Shown here: positions 43,384 to 52,475 of the stretch, piece after piece
How the letters are laid out: each line of letters starts with the position of its first letter
Position numbering within the stretch: the stretch's first letter is position 1
DNA from: an uncultured Lachnospiraceae bacterium
Lineage (GTDB): Bacteria > Bacillota > Clostridia > Lachnospirales > Lachnospiraceae
Direction: 5' to 3'
Length of the DNA stretch: 64,000 nt
Assembly: GCA_910579935.1 (NCBI GenBank)
Contig: CAJTVQ010000002.1
Location: 98,962 to 162,961, forward strand
Program-made: the position numbers and the translations under genes
The notes under the pieces: generated by a model
Database searches by the model: none
What the model was told of the DNA's origin: nothing
The model's input: the letters and a program-made list of their open reading frames with translations, nothing else

Positions 43384-44352
43384 ATGGTAATGGGTATGGG
43401 AGAGCTGTTACAGAGGATCAAAGAGAATGCGGCGAAGGTGATCGTGGGAAAGGAGCACGTAACGGAACTGCTTCTGACGGCACTGGCTGCCGGCGGACAT
43501 GTGCTGTTAGAGGATGTGCCGGGAACGGGAAAGACGGTGCTGGCGAAATCACTGGCCAAGTCCATGGATTTTTCTTTTGGCCGGATTCAGTTTACGCCGG
43601 ACTTGCTGCCCAGCGATGTGACGGGGCTTTCTTATTATGACCAGGAGAAGGGAACGTTTGTGTTTAAGGAAGGGCCGGTATTTACGAACCTGCTGCTGGC
43701 GGATGAGATCAACAGGGCGACTCCCAGGACACAGTCAAGTCTGCTGGAATGTATGGGAGAGGGACAGGTGACCGTGGACGGTGTGACAAGGACGCTGGGG
43801 GTTCCGTTTTTTGTCATCGCTACACAGAATCCGGTGGAGACACTGGGCTGTTATCCGCTTCCGGAGGCGCAGATGGACCGGTTTCTGATGAAGATCAGCA
43901 TGGGGAGCCTGAGCGCGGAGCAGGAGCGGCAGATGATCGACCGTTATATTACTGCAAAGCCGCTGGAAATGATAGAACCGGTCTGTACTTTGGAGGAGAT
44001 GGCCGGGCTGCAGGAGGAATGCAGGAAGATATATGTGCACGCGGATTTACGGGATTATATGGTGAATCTGGTACAGGGAACGAGGAAGTACGGTGCGGCT
44101 GTCCGGGGAGACAGAGGGATTGCGGAAGGTGTCAGTCCGAGGGGAACGCTTGCGCTGCTGCGTGCCTCCCAGGGGTATGCGATGGTGCAGGGACGGGATT
44201 TTGTGGTTCCGGAAGATATTAAGGAAGTGGCGCTGCCGGTGCTTGCACACAGGATGATAACGGAATCCGGGTTTGAGGAACAGAAGATATCGATGATAAA
44301 CGGATTGCTGAACAGCGTTGCGCTGCCGACAGAGGATTGGACAAAGCCATGA
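43384..44352 (+). CDS. MoxR-family AAA+ ATPase
   Basis: A 322-residue AAA+ chaperone-like ATPase. Walker A is EDVPGTGKTVLAKSLA near residue 40, the Walker B region LLADEINRATPRTQSSLLECM near 103, and sensor 1 IATQNPVETLG. MoxR ATPases act with DUF58 and VWA or membrane partners in protein-complex maturation or envelope stress. The stop overlaps the DUF58 start (ATGA). Confidence 0.92.
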   Translation: MVMGMGELLQRIKENAAKVIVGKEHVTELLLTALAAGGHVLLEDVPGTGKTVLAKSLAKSMDFSFGRIQFTPDLLPSDVTGLSYYDQEKGTFVFKEGPVFTNLLLADEINRATPRTQSSLLECMGEGQVTVDGVTRTLGVPFFVIATQNPVETLGCYPLPEAQMDRFLMKISMGSLSAEQERQMIDRYITAKPLEMIEPVCTLEEMAGLQEECRKIYVHADLRDYMVNLVQGTRKYGAAVRGDRGIAEGVSPRGTLALLRASQGYAMVQGRDFVVPEDIKEVALPVLAHRMITESGFEEQKISMINGLLNSVALPTEDWTKP

Positions 44353-45452
44353 TCAGTGTTTTTTTCTTAAGTGTATTTCTGCTGGTTGTTTTATGGGATT
44401 TCTGTTTCAGCCGCCTTTGGTACAGGCGGGTGAATGTGTTTTTGGATTTCACGCAGGATTATGTGTATGCGGGTGAAAAGGTACAGATGACGGAGCGGAT
44501 TGAGAACCGGAAGAGGATGCCCCTGCCGGTTTTGGAGGTGGCGTTCCATATACGGAAAGAACTGATCTTCAGCGATTTTGAAAATACGAATGTGAGTGAC
44601 TTTACCTATAAGCGGGATGTTTTTGCTATGCTCGGAAATCAGCGTATTACGAGGACGCTGACGCTGGATTGTACCAAAAGGGGGTATTACCGGATTGACC
44701 GGTCGGATCTGACTACGTTTTCCCTGTTGTTTCGGAGGCGGTATTCCAGAGAATATGCGGCTGATGCGGAGTTGTATGTGTATGCGGCTCGGACGGATGT
44801 ATCGGAGATCATGGTGGTCTGCGAGCGGATGATGGGGAACGTACAGTGTGCGAGACTGCTTTGCGAAGACCCGTTTGCCCATGCCTCCATCCGGGAATAT
44901 ACCATTACCGATCCGATGAAGACGATCAACTGGAAAGCCAGCGCCAAAACGGGGAATCTGATGGTCAATACGTTTGAATCCACACGGATGGAAAAGGTCA
45001 TGATTTATGCAGATATAGAAGATTCCGGCATACTGAAATACGAGGGATTGATCGAAGAGACCATTTCCGTAGCCGCATCCCTTGCCAGCCGTATGCTCCG
45101 GCGTGGGATGGAAGTCGGAATCCGCATCAATGCGAAACCGGAAGGGCGGGAAACCGTATATTTAAAACCGGCGGGCGGCAGGAGGCAGCTGACGGAGATA
45201 GAACGGATGCTGGCAAGGCGCAGGGCGGGAGAACCGACGACGGCATTCGCTTCCATTCTGGCGGAGCCGGAGGAGGAAGCGGTGATCGTGCTGGTTTCAA
45301 AGAACGTGCAGGAAAATCAGGACGCCATCGGAGAATGGATCGGGAAGGAGCGGCAGGCGGTCTGGGTAGTCCTTTTTCCGCGGGCGGAAGAGTGCCAGGC
45401 AAGGGGAACGGACAATATCCGCATCATCAGGCGGGAGGTGGAGAGAAGTTGA
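44349..45452 (+). CDS. DUF58 domain protein
   Basis: A 367-residue protein with an N-terminal TM helix (ISVFFLSVFLLVVLWDFCF) and the DUF58 signature DPMKTINWKASAKTGNL near residue 188, at the start of a VWA-like fold. The start is ATG 44349, overlapping the MoxR stop by ATGA. It overlaps the next gene the same way, so the three proteins are made together. Confidence 0.88.
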   Translation: MISVFFLSVFLLVVLWDFCFSRLWYRRVNVFLDFTQDYVYAGEKVQMTERIENRKRMPLPVLEVAFHIRKELIFSDFENTNVSDFTYKRDVFAMLGNQRITRTLTLDCTKRGYYRIDRSDLTTFSLLFRRRYSREYAADAELYVYAARTDVSEIMVVCERMMGNVQCARLLCEDPFAHASIREYTITDPMKTINWKASAKTGNLMVNTFESTRMEKVMIYADIEDSGILKYEGLIEETISVAASLASRMLRRGMEVGIRINAKPEGRETVYLKPAGGRRQLTEIERMLARRRAGEPTTAFASILAEPEEEAVIVLVSKNVQENQDAIGEWIGKERQAVWVVLFPRAEECQARGTDNIRIIRREVERS

Positions 45453-46690
45453 GAAAAAAGATTAAAATAACGGCGGGATGGATTCATGCAACACTCATTC
45501 TGGCGCTTCTGCCGCCGGTTATTTATGCAGTGGGAGCGGAGCAGAATGCAGAGACCAGCGGGACGCTCTATTTCCGCTGCCTTCTTATCGCATTGCCTGT
45601 CGTGGCGACGGGAGTCGCCATAGAAAAATGCAGGGGATTGTCTGTTTATCTGCTGGTATGCGCGGTCACGTTTGCCGCCACGTGGGGGCTGGGCTGGGCG
45701 GCAGCCGGTATGCTGCATCAAAACGGAGATGCTTTCGGCTATCTGTTCCTTCTTTTGGCGGAGACTCTGTTCGTGGCAGGCCGCCGCATGGCGGCACGGC
45801 TGCATGAGAAACGGGAGGAAGAGGCAAGGAAGCGGGATGAGCCGATTGCGGCGCCCTATTCGGATCTGCTGAAGGAACCTTCCTTTTTGATGCTGCTTTA
45901 TTTTGTCGTGGTTTATGTGCTGGCGCTGAATGTGAACAGCCCGGAGGTATGCAACGCTGCTTTTTTCAGCGCCCCTGTCTATGGTGCGGCCGTGCTGCTG
46001 TACCGTTATGTGGATAAAACGGAAAACTATCTTTCACTGAACAAGAGAACCTGCAACCTTCCTTCCAGAAGGATTTACGGAATCGGGAACGGTATGCTGG
46101 CGATTTTTCTGCTGCTTCTGATGATTGCGGTTCTGCCGTCCGTTTTCATGATTTCAGGGCGGACTTACCGGGATGTAAGGAACGGGTTTGAAAACTGGAA
46201 TTTTTATGGCGGAACGGCAGCAGGGACGCCGGATATGACAGGCGGGGCGGAGATGCTTCCGGACTGGGTCAGGGAGACGGGAGAACCGAAGTCCGCGCCG
46301 ATTTGGGTAAACGCGTTGTTTTACGCACTGGGAGCGGGAATTCTGCTGCTGCTGGCGGCGGTATTGATAAAGATGGTTTTCGATATGTTTCGGGAGTTCC
46401 GCGGGGCGGGGGATGAGAACGGCGATGTGGTGGAAGAACTGAAGGATGCGGATACGGAGTCTGAAATAAGACTGGAAGTTACGAAGCGGAGGAACGGCCG
46501 TCCGCTGTCGGAGCGGGAACACATCCGCAGGCAGTACCGCCGGTTTATCCGGAAACACCGGAAGGAACGGCCTGCGGCCTATGAATCCCCGGCGGAGATT
46601 GAGGCCGCAGCCGGAATCGCCCAAAGCGAAGAGGGGAAGAAAATGCACGGGCGGTATGAGTATGCCAGGTACGGTGCGGGGACGGAGTGA
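45449..46690 (+). CDS. membrane protein with DUF4129-like C-terminus
   Basis: A 413-residue polytopic membrane protein (helices at about 8-30, 38-55, 60-85, 90-110, 150-175, 215-235, 290-315) with a cytoplasmic basic tail that resembles DUF4129 (IRRQYRRFIRKHRKER, then SPAEIE). The start is TTG 45449, overlapping the DUF58 stop (TTGA). In related loci the third gene is a transglutaminase-DUF4129 protein; here no transglutaminase domain is visible. Confidence 0.7.
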   Translation: MRKKIKITAGWIHATLILALLPPVIYAVGAEQNAETSGTLYFRCLLIALPVVATGVAIEKCRGLSVYLLVCAVTFAATWGLGWAAAGMLHQNGDAFGYLFLLLAETLFVAGRRMAARLHEKREEEARKRDEPIAAPYSDLLKEPSFLMLLYFVVVYVLALNVNSPEVCNAAFFSAPVYGAAVLLYRYVDKTENYLSLNKRTCNLPSRRIYGIGNGMLAIFLLLLMIAVLPSVFMISGRTYRDVRNGFENWNFYGGTAAGTPDMTGGAEMLPDWVRETGEPKSAPIWVNALFYALGAGILLLLAAVLIKMVFDMFREFRGAGDENGDVVEELKDADTESEIRLEVTKRRNGRPLSEREHIRRQYRRFIRKHRKERPAAYESPAEIEAAAGIAQSEEGKKMHGRYEYARYGAGTE

Positions 46691-46698
46691 GGGGCAGG

Positions 46699-46828
46699 AA
46701 CGGTTATTGTATTCGCTGCCATGCCAGATTTTAAGTTCCACGATAAACTGTTCTCCGGGATAATCGACGATAACATCCGTGCGTCTGGCATCTTTTGCAT
46801 AGTTTGCCGCAGAGTATGCGGTATGGGT
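46699..46828 (-). pseudogene. fragment of a PD-(D/E)XK nuclease of the AAA-ATPase-like / PDDEXK_9 type
   Basis: One minus-strand frame encodes SAANYAKDARRTDVIVDY followed by PGEQFIVELKIWHGSEYNNR. This is the nuclease core (Asp in TDVIVDY, E-x-K in VELKIW) typical of the C-terminal domain of AAA-ATPase-like DUF1703 proteins common in Lachnospiraceae. Nothing of the ATPase domain remains and there is no start. It lies in the 250-bp gap between the DUF4129 gene and dapF. Confidence 0.6.
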
Positions 46829-46939
46829 ATGGAAAAATAAGTGGTATACTTATTGGCAGATAGTGTGTAAACTGTAAACGGGATGTGCGGTGCGGGCACA
46901 GGGCATTTGCAAACGGCTGGCAGAATGGAGGGATATGGC

Positions 46940-47905
46940 ATGAAGATAAACTTTACGAAGATGCATGGGTGCGGGAATGATTATATTTATATTGACGGAA
47001 CAAAGGTGCCGGAAGAGGTAAGGAATTCCGCGGAAAAAAAGGCAGGACTGGTGCGCAGGCTGAGCGACCGGCATTTCGGGATAGGCGGGGACGGGGTGAT
47101 CTTCATCCACCGTGTACCGGAAACGGCACAGGGGGAATTGGGACAGCAGGCGGATTTTGAGATGGAGATGTACAATGCGGACGGCTCCAGGGCGGAGATG
47201 TGCGGAAACGGAATCCGCTGTGTGGCAAAGTATGTGTATGATAAAGGATGGACGGATAAGAAGCAGATAAGCGTCGTCAGCTGCGGGAAGGTAAAGCATT
47301 TGGCTCTGACCGTGGATGCGGGGAAAGTGGTCAATGTAAAGGTGAATATGGGGGCGCCCGTCCTGAAGGCGGATGATATTCCCGTCATCTCAGAACAGGC
47401 GGAAATTGTGGATGAAGAAATAGAAGCGGCCGGAAGAACATATAAAATGACATGCGTGTCGATGGGGAATCCCCATGCAGTCATTTTTGTGAAAGATGAA
47501 AACATATTGACTGAATCGGACAATGGAAATGGTGAAGGCGGACAAAATGCGGGAGAGGGAGGAGCGGACCGGTTTGGCAGGGAGATTGTGGAAGGAGTCG
47601 GTTCCCTTATAGAAAAGCACGCCCGCTTTCCGAAGAAGACGAATGTGGAATTCGTAAAGGTGCTGGACCGGGGGAAGGTGCAGATGCGCGTATGGGAACG
47701 GGGAACCGGAGAGACACTGGCCTGCGGGACGGGAGCCTGCGCGGCTGTAGTGGCCGGTATATTAAATGGTTTGACGGAAGAGGAAGTTACTGTTAAACTA
47801 TTAGGAGGCGAATTAAATATCCTGTGGGACCGAAAGGAAAATCTGGTGTACATGACAGGGCCGGCGGAAACTGTCTTTGACGGAGAGGCGGATATAGAGA
47901 TATAG
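46940..47905 (+). CDS. dapF: diaminopimelate epimerase
   Basis: A 321-residue cytosolic enzyme that converts LL- to meso-diaminopimelate for lysine and peptidoglycan. Both catalytic cysteines are present: NADGSRAEMCGNGIRC near residue 85 and GTGETLACGTGACA near 260. The start (FTKMHGCGNDYIY) with GGAGGG upstream selects ATG 46940. It is longer than the usual about 275 residues because of an Asn/Gly/Glu-rich insertion (SDNGNGEGGQNAGEGGAD, about 195-212) in the second half. The partner dapL follows. Confidence 0.94.
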   Translation: MKINFTKMHGCGNDYIYIDGTKVPEEVRNSAEKKAGLVRRLSDRHFGIGGDGVIFIHRVPETAQGELGQQADFEMEMYNADGSRAEMCGNGIRCVAKYVYDKGWTDKKQISVVSCGKVKHLALTVDAGKVVNVKVNMGAPVLKADDIPVISEQAEIVDEEIEAAGRTYKMTCVSMGNPHAVIFVKDENILTESDNGNGEGGQNAGEGGADRFGREIVEGVGSLIEKHARFPKKTNVEFVKVLDRGKVQMRVWERGTGETLACGTGACAAVVAGILNGLTEEEVTVKLLGGELNILWDRKENLVYMTGPAETVFDGEADIEI

Positions 47906-48048
47906 TTGTGTGCAGGGGATTCTGACGGGATCAGGATGAGCGGAATATGATAGGCTGATAAGCGGAGGCAGGCCGGCGGCGGGAGACCATACCGGTAAGG
48001 AGTGGATCGCGGCCGGCAGAAAGTAAATATGCGTAAAGGAGAAACCAT
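47906..48048 (+). other. dapF-dapL spacer
   Basis: A 143-bp gap containing two copies of GCCGGC (47972-47977 and 48012-48017) that could pair in a leader hairpin; AAAGGAG precedes dapL. No gene is seen. Confidence 0.4.
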
Positions 48049-49263
48049 ATGTTCAAAATTAATGACAATTACCTGAAATTACCGGGAAGTTACCTTTTTT
48101 CTACAATCGCAAAGAAGGTGAATGCTTATTCGCAGGCAAATCCGGATAAGAAGATCATCCGTTTGGGTATCGGCGATGTGACCCAGCCGTTGGCTCCGGC
48201 CATTATAGAGGCGCTGCACGGGGCTGTGGATGAAATGGGGAAGGCGGAGACGTTTCGGGGCTACGCACCGGATCTGGGCTACGAGTTCTTAAGGAATGCC
48301 ATTGCGGAGAATGATTATAAAGCAAGGGGATGTGATATTGAGGCGGATGAGATCTTCGTTTCCGACGGGGCGAAGTGTGATTCGGGAAATATTCAGGAAA
48401 TATTCAGTGTAGACAATAAAATAGCCGTATGTGATCCGGTGTATCCGGTTTATGTGGATACGAATGTAATGGCGGGCAGGACAGGCACTTATGACGAGAA
48501 GGCAGAGACCTGGAGTGGCGTGATCTACATGCCCTGTCTGGCGGAAAATAATTTTGCGCCGGAACTGCCGAAGGAGACGCCGGACCTGATCTATCTCTGT
48601 TTCCCCAATAATCCTACCGGCTCTGCGATAACGAAAGCACAGCTTCAGGAATGGGTGGATTATGCCAACAAAGCGGGAGCGGTGATCATCTATGATGCGG
48701 CTTATGAGGCTTACATTTCAGAGACGGATGTGCCGCACAGTATCTATGAGTGCGAAGGTGCGAGGACCTGTGCGATCGAACTGCATTCCTTTTCAAAGAA
48801 CGCAGGGTTTACCGGGGTACGGCTGGGTTACACCGTGATTCCGAAGGATTTGAAATGCGGCGGCACGGCACTGCATTCCCTGTGGGCAAGGCGTCATGGA
48901 ACAAAGTATAACGGAGCGCCTTATATCGTGCAGCGTGCCGGGGAAGCGGTTTATTCCGAAGCAGGAAAGGCACAGCTGAAACAGCAGGTGGCTTATTATA
49001 TGAACAATGCGAAATATATTTTAAACGGACTTAAAGAGGCTGGTTATACGGTGTCCGGAGGAGTCAATGCTCCGTATATCTGGCTGAAAGCGCCTAAGGG
49101 CATGACCAGCTGGGAATTCTTTGATCATCTGCTGGAAAATGCGAATGTGGTAGGAACGCCCGGTTCGGGATTCGGCCCCAGCGGGGAGACTTATTTCCGT
49201 CTCACTGCGTTCGGAAGTTATGAGAATACGGTGGAGGCTGTGGACAGGATTAAAGCGCTGTAG
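48049..49263 (+). CDS. dapL: LL-diaminopimelate aminotransferase
   Basis: A 404-residue PLP aminotransferase that makes LL-diaminopimelate directly from tetrahydrodipicolinate, bypassing the acylated DAP routes. The start FKINDNYLKLPGSYLFSTIA is diagnostic of DapL. Others are RLGIGDVTQPL, FPNNPTGSAIT, and the PLP lysine in LHSFSKNAGFTGVRLGY. With dapF just upstream this forms a lysine/peptidoglycan precursor pair. Confidence 0.95.
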   Translation: MFKINDNYLKLPGSYLFSTIAKKVNAYSQANPDKKIIRLGIGDVTQPLAPAIIEALHGAVDEMGKAETFRGYAPDLGYEFLRNAIAENDYKARGCDIEADEIFVSDGAKCDSGNIQEIFSVDNKIAVCDPVYPVYVDTNVMAGRTGTYDEKAETWSGVIYMPCLAENNFAPELPKETPDLIYLCFPNNPTGSAITKAQLQEWVDYANKAGAVIIYDAAYEAYISETDVPHSIYECEGARTCAIELHSFSKNAGFTGVRLGYTVIPKDLKCGGTALHSLWARRHGTKYNGAPYIVQRAGEAVYSEAGKAQLKQQVAYYMNNAKYILNGLKEAGYTVSGGVNAPYIWLKAPKGMTSWEFFDHLLENANVVGTPGSGFGPSGETYFRLTAFGSYENTVEAVDRIKAL

Positions 49264-49314
49264 GGCTGAAGTTATAATATGGTTGTTTGGATTATATAGA
49301 ATAAAAATCTGAAA

Positions 49315-49365
49315 ACGGCACGGGAAAAGATTTTGACTTAACTTTTCTTGTGCTGTTTTTTTGTG
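49315..49365 (+). terminator. intrinsic terminator after dapL
   Basis: ACGGCACGGGAAAAG (49315-49329) pairs with CTTTTCTTGTGCTGT (49342-49356) with wobbles, followed by a long T-rich tail. It separates housekeeping genes from the low-GC unit that follows. Confidence 0.75.
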
Positions 49366-49393
49366 TTTTTTTATATTAATTTATTTCAGTTTG

Positions 49394-49402
49394 TGGTATA
49401 AT
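49394..49402 (+). promoter_or_regulatory. extended -10 promoter for the nitrilase-HTH unit
   Basis: TG-G-TATAAT (49394-49402) in a very AT-rich 250-bp gap. There is no clear -35. The leader to the first start is about 110 nt and contains AAGGGG at 49482-49487, well upstream of the start. Confidence 0.5.
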
Positions 49403-49519
49403 TATAGCATAATAAGATTACTTTGTTTACACTTTTGATTATGTGTGTGGAATTATATGAGATTAGAATAAAATAAAGAAAAAGGGGAAAAGGTACTGAA
49501 CAATAACTGAATAATATGC

Positions 49520-51043
49520 TTGAAATACAAAAGACATTCTGTTATAGTTAAGATACCCGACAGAAGAATGAATGTATATACACGTTTTTATAATATATTA
49601 GCGGATTTAATTCGATGGGTGGAAGATAATACAGAGGAAGATTTTTTTATTAAGTATCGTGGAATCAGCAGGGCATATGTGATGAAAATGAATCGTGCAT
49701 TAGGAGCGCTTTTTCCAGAACTGATTCAGCAGGAAACTTATCAAACACTTGAAATTGTGGATGATGACAGATGGGATGATGTTTTTTTTGAACGCCTGAT
49801 AGATTTTATTGATAAATGTAAAGAAGACAAGAAAAGTAGGAACAATAAAGGAGATGTTTTGGTTCAGTTAATCCATAAGCTTGACAAAGGTCTTTCTGAA
49901 AGGATACTTGCGGGGGAGGATTATTTAAATATATCAAAGCCTGTAAACTGCCTGAATACAAATTGGAATGAAACACAGATTATGCTTTTGCCTCGTTGCC
50001 GGTGTTTATGGGAGAGGAACAGTCAGGGGAAGCAGTACGGAAGCGGGCTTATGAATGATATGAAGAGTATGTATTATATAAGGACAGAGGATTTGAAAGG
50101 GTATGAACTGCGAAATGTATTTTTGGGAAAGACTTTTTTCAGTTATCGTAAGAAGCTGAGAATAGGGGTGTCTCCGATTACTAATAAAGATGTGCTCAAG
50201 GTTTCTTACTATGAGAAAGAGAATTCGGTTTATTTTTCGGTGAATGGTTTGAGGAAACCGTCCAATATTCGAAGCAGAATGAGAAATATCCTGCAAAAAG
50301 CCAGGGATGCAGGGGTAGACATCATGCTTTTTCCGGAAATGTTGGGGATGGAAGTTTTGATAGAGGATTATAGGGGTATGTATGAAGACGATTGGGACGG
50401 GAAGTATCCGGAACTGCTTCTTTTCCCGAGCATATGGAATGCTCACTCAAATACCTGTGTTGTTACGGAAATGGATGGCACAGAGCTAGGGAGGCAGCAA
50501 AAGCAGAATCCCTTTTTGTACGATTTGGGAAAACAGGAAAAAGCCAAAATGAGAGAACTGGCAACAGAAGCAATCGAAGGTTTGGAGCCGGATAAGACAA
50601 TTTGGCTGTTCCATATAGAGGGTATTGGAAGGATGGCGGTAATGATATGTATGGATTTTTTGGAAAGGAATTACAGGCGTATCCTATTGGATGTACTCAA
50701 GGGAACTTTTTTGATGGTGCCGTCCTTTTCTACGGGATGTTTTGATTTCGAAAACGTCATGAAGGAATGCTGTCAGTATGATTGTTCTGTGGTATGGGGA
50801 AATTGTTGCAGTGCAATGAATCTCGAAAACGCAAAAAGGGAAAATTTTAATAATATCGGTTTTATACAATTTTCAGGGAAGCTGACAGATTCCGTGGGAA
50901 AAATTTCCATAGAAGAAAAAAACAGATGTAATAAGAAAAGCTGTAAAAAAGATTGTCTTTTTATAAATGATATTCCGTTGGAGGCTGATGGAACAACAAG
51001 AGAAAGGAGGGAATTTTATGTTGCTGAAAAAGACTTATTATGA
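49520..51043 (+). CDS. nitrilase-fold protein with a large unknown N-terminal domain
   Basis: A 507-residue protein of unknown function. Residues about 235-480 look like a carbon-nitrogen hydrolase fold with the full catalytic set: Glu in LFPEMLGME (about 272), Lys in LGRQQKQNPF (about 327), Cys in AVMICMDFLE (about 377). Residues 1-230 match nothing I know (IKYRGISRAYVMKMNRALGA; NWNETQIMLLPRCRCLW). A cysteine-rich stretch (RCNKKSCKKDC, about 470-480) near the end could bind metal. The TTG start (49520) is tentative; ATG 49568 is an alternative. It is first of three tightly packed genes and lower in GC than its flanks. Nitrilase domains occur in some defence-associated reverse transcriptases, but no RT motif is seen here. 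Confidence 0.6.
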   Translation: MKYKRHSVIVKIPDRRMNVYTRFYNILADLIRWVEDNTEEDFFIKYRGISRAYVMKMNRALGALFPELIQQETYQTLEIVDDDRWDDVFFERLIDFIDKCKEDKKSRNNKGDVLVQLIHKLDKGLSERILAGEDYLNISKPVNCLNTNWNETQIMLLPRCRCLWERNSQGKQYGSGLMNDMKSMYYIRTEDLKGYELRNVFLGKTFFSYRKKLRIGVSPITNKDVLKVSYYEKENSVYFSVNGLRKPSNIRSRMRNILQKARDAGVDIMLFPEMLGMEVLIEDYRGMYEDDWDGKYPELLLFPSIWNAHSNTCVVTEMDGTELGRQQKQNPFLYDLGKQEKAKMRELATEAIEGLEPDKTIWLFHIEGIGRMAVMICMDFLERNYRRILLDVLKGTFLMVPSFSTGCFDFENVMKECCQYDCSVVWGNCCSAMNLENAKRENFNNIGFIQFSGKLTDSVGKISIEEKNRCNKKSCKKDCLFINDIPLEADGTTRERREFYVAEKDLL

Positions 51044-51839
51044 TGATTTAAAAAAGTTGTTGGAAGACGGAGAAAGGTGCGCATATTCAGATGGTGAATT
51101 AGGTAGTGGCAATAATGAACTGTTGTACGAAGTTATGCGCTGCTATGAAAGAAAAGATGGGGAGAATTTGGGACGGTATTTGCAGAATGGAACTAGATAT
51201 CGTCGCCTTTTTGAGAAATTTATGGCGAAAGTGGAAAAAGAAAAATATGTAAAGATATCATATGCTGTTGGAGAGTTTACTGGGATAATGAAAGCATTGG
51301 AAAAGCTTGTAATTTACTTGTCCGGAAAAGAGAAAAATAGGAAAACTCTGACCGGTTTATGTGTATCCAGAAGGTATGTGAAACAAATTCTCCTTCAAAT
51401 ATATCAGAGTCCGGACATTCGCCATAATGAGTTGGCGGATAAGGTGGGAATAGCAGCTAATTACTTGTCGGAATTGATGAAACTGCTGGAGCCTACCGGA
51501 AGCATCGACAGGTATGCATATGGACGAAATACCTATTATGAACTGACGTTGGATGGACAACAGTTTGTGGAGGAAAATCTGAGAGAATCTAATCACGATA
51601 ACGGAGAATTCTATTTGTTTAACAATGGGAAAATCTCAGGGGAATCATGGAAAGGCAGCATGGCGATAGGAAAACTGCAGGTTTTTCCGGCAGATAAGAT
51701 TTTAAATGAGGATAGGATGAGGGTACCAAAAGGACGAATTGGCCTTGCAAATAAACCAAAGAATAAAATGTCGGATATGAATAAACTCATACCTATAAGA
51801 AAACTTTATGACAATAAGATGGTAGGAAGATTAGGATAG
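51018..51839 (+). CDS. winged-helix (MarR-like) protein of the nitrilase unit
   Basis: A 273-residue protein. Residues about 115-190 form a winged helix (ILLQIYQSPDIRHNELADKV, then GIAANYLSELMKLLEPTGSI), as in MarR/ArsR-type regulators. The N-terminal 110 residues are helical and charged. The C-terminal 75 residues are basic (GLANKPKNKMSDMNKLIPIR). AAAGGAGGG at 51003-51011 selects ATG 51018, which overlaps the nitrilase gene by 26 bp. The next gene begins one base after its stop. It could be the unit's regulator or a DNA/RNA-binding subunit. Confidence 0.6.
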   Translation: MLLKKTYYDDLKKLLEDGERCAYSDGELGSGNNELLYEVMRCYERKDGENLGRYLQNGTRYRRLFEKFMAKVEKEKYVKISYAVGEFTGIMKALEKLVIYLSGKEKNRKTLTGLCVSRRYVKQILLQIYQSPDIRHNELADKVGIAANYLSELMKLLEPTGSIDRYAYGRNTYYELTLDGQQFVEENLRESNHDNGEFYLFNNGKISGESWKGSMAIGKLQVFPADKILNEDRMRVPKGRIGLANKPKNKMSDMNKLIPIRKLYDNKMVGRLG

Positions 51840-51840
51840 G

Positions 51841-52461
51841 ATGGACGTAGTAATGGAAGATTTAGTGCATAAAATTGGGCAGTTGGATGAATATCAGATT
51901 AATTGGGAAAAGCTGGAGAAAACAGGTTACAATATTGGTTACGGAGAACCATACTTGACGATATGGGGTGAAGTAATAGCTGAAATTAGGACACTGTTAA
52001 AAAAGCATACTTTGGAAGAGTGTTGCGAAAGACTGAACGAGTTGACAGACAGATATGTATGGCTTAACGCTGTATTAAAGTATGCGGATGCCTCTTTGGT
52101 ATATTATAGGGGGTTGGCCGCTTTGCGGGAATTAGATGAAAGGGGGAGGAATTTAGCAGCTGGTTTCATTATACAGGCTTTTGATAATTATATCGTGAAG
52201 GTAAATACGGAATTTTCAGAAAGCTGGGAGCAGTTTGGGATGAAAAGCGAGAATGAGATGTTTCAGGTTCTGAGAGCGCTTAATTCATTGGCTGAGTTTT
52301 ATGTTGCTTATAGCTATGCTAAAGTTTCCGTAAAGAAAGATTTCGAGGAGGAAAGCGGACTGAGTGAAGAGCTATGTGAAATTTATTCAGGATTAGTAGA
52401 TAAGAACTATATGGAAATGAAGATGAATCTGATTTTTAACAAATTGAGTGCATCGGAATAA
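51841..52461 (+). CDS. helical protein, third gene of the nitrilase unit
   Basis: A 206-residue, acidic, apparently all-helical soluble protein (TLEECCERLNELTDRYVWLN; AAGFIIQAFDNYIVKVNTEF). No motif, signal or membrane segment is recognised. It starts one base after the winged-helix gene, without its own strong ribosome binding site, so it depends on coupled translation. A terminator follows directly, closing the unit. Confidence 0.55.
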   Translation: MDVVMEDLVHKIGQLDEYQINWEKLEKTGYNIGYGEPYLTIWGEVIAEIRTLLKKHTLEECCERLNELTDRYVWLNAVLKYADASLVYYRGLAALRELDERGRNLAAGFIIQAFDNYIVKVNTEFSESWEQFGMKSENEMFQVLRALNSLAEFYVAYSYAKVSVKKDFEEESGLSEELCEIYSGLVDKNYMEMKMNLIFNKLSASE

Positions 52462-52475
52462 AAACAAAGGGGAAT

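Noticed and set aside
43397..43406. GAGCTGTTAC, resembling the 3' arm of the repeated hairpin element
   Set aside because: It lies inside the MoxR coding sequence and lacks the other arm and the loop sequence.
46987..48048. 353-codon minus-strand open frame opposite dapF
   Set aside because: DapF on the plus strand carries both catalytic cysteine motifs; the antisense product is Ser/Pro-rich and unrecognisable.
49520..51043. Possibility that the nitrilase fusion is a DRT1-type defence reverse transcriptase
   Set aside because: The N-terminal 230 residues show no (F/Y)xDD motif or other RT palm motifs; only the nitrilase-like part is shared in kind.
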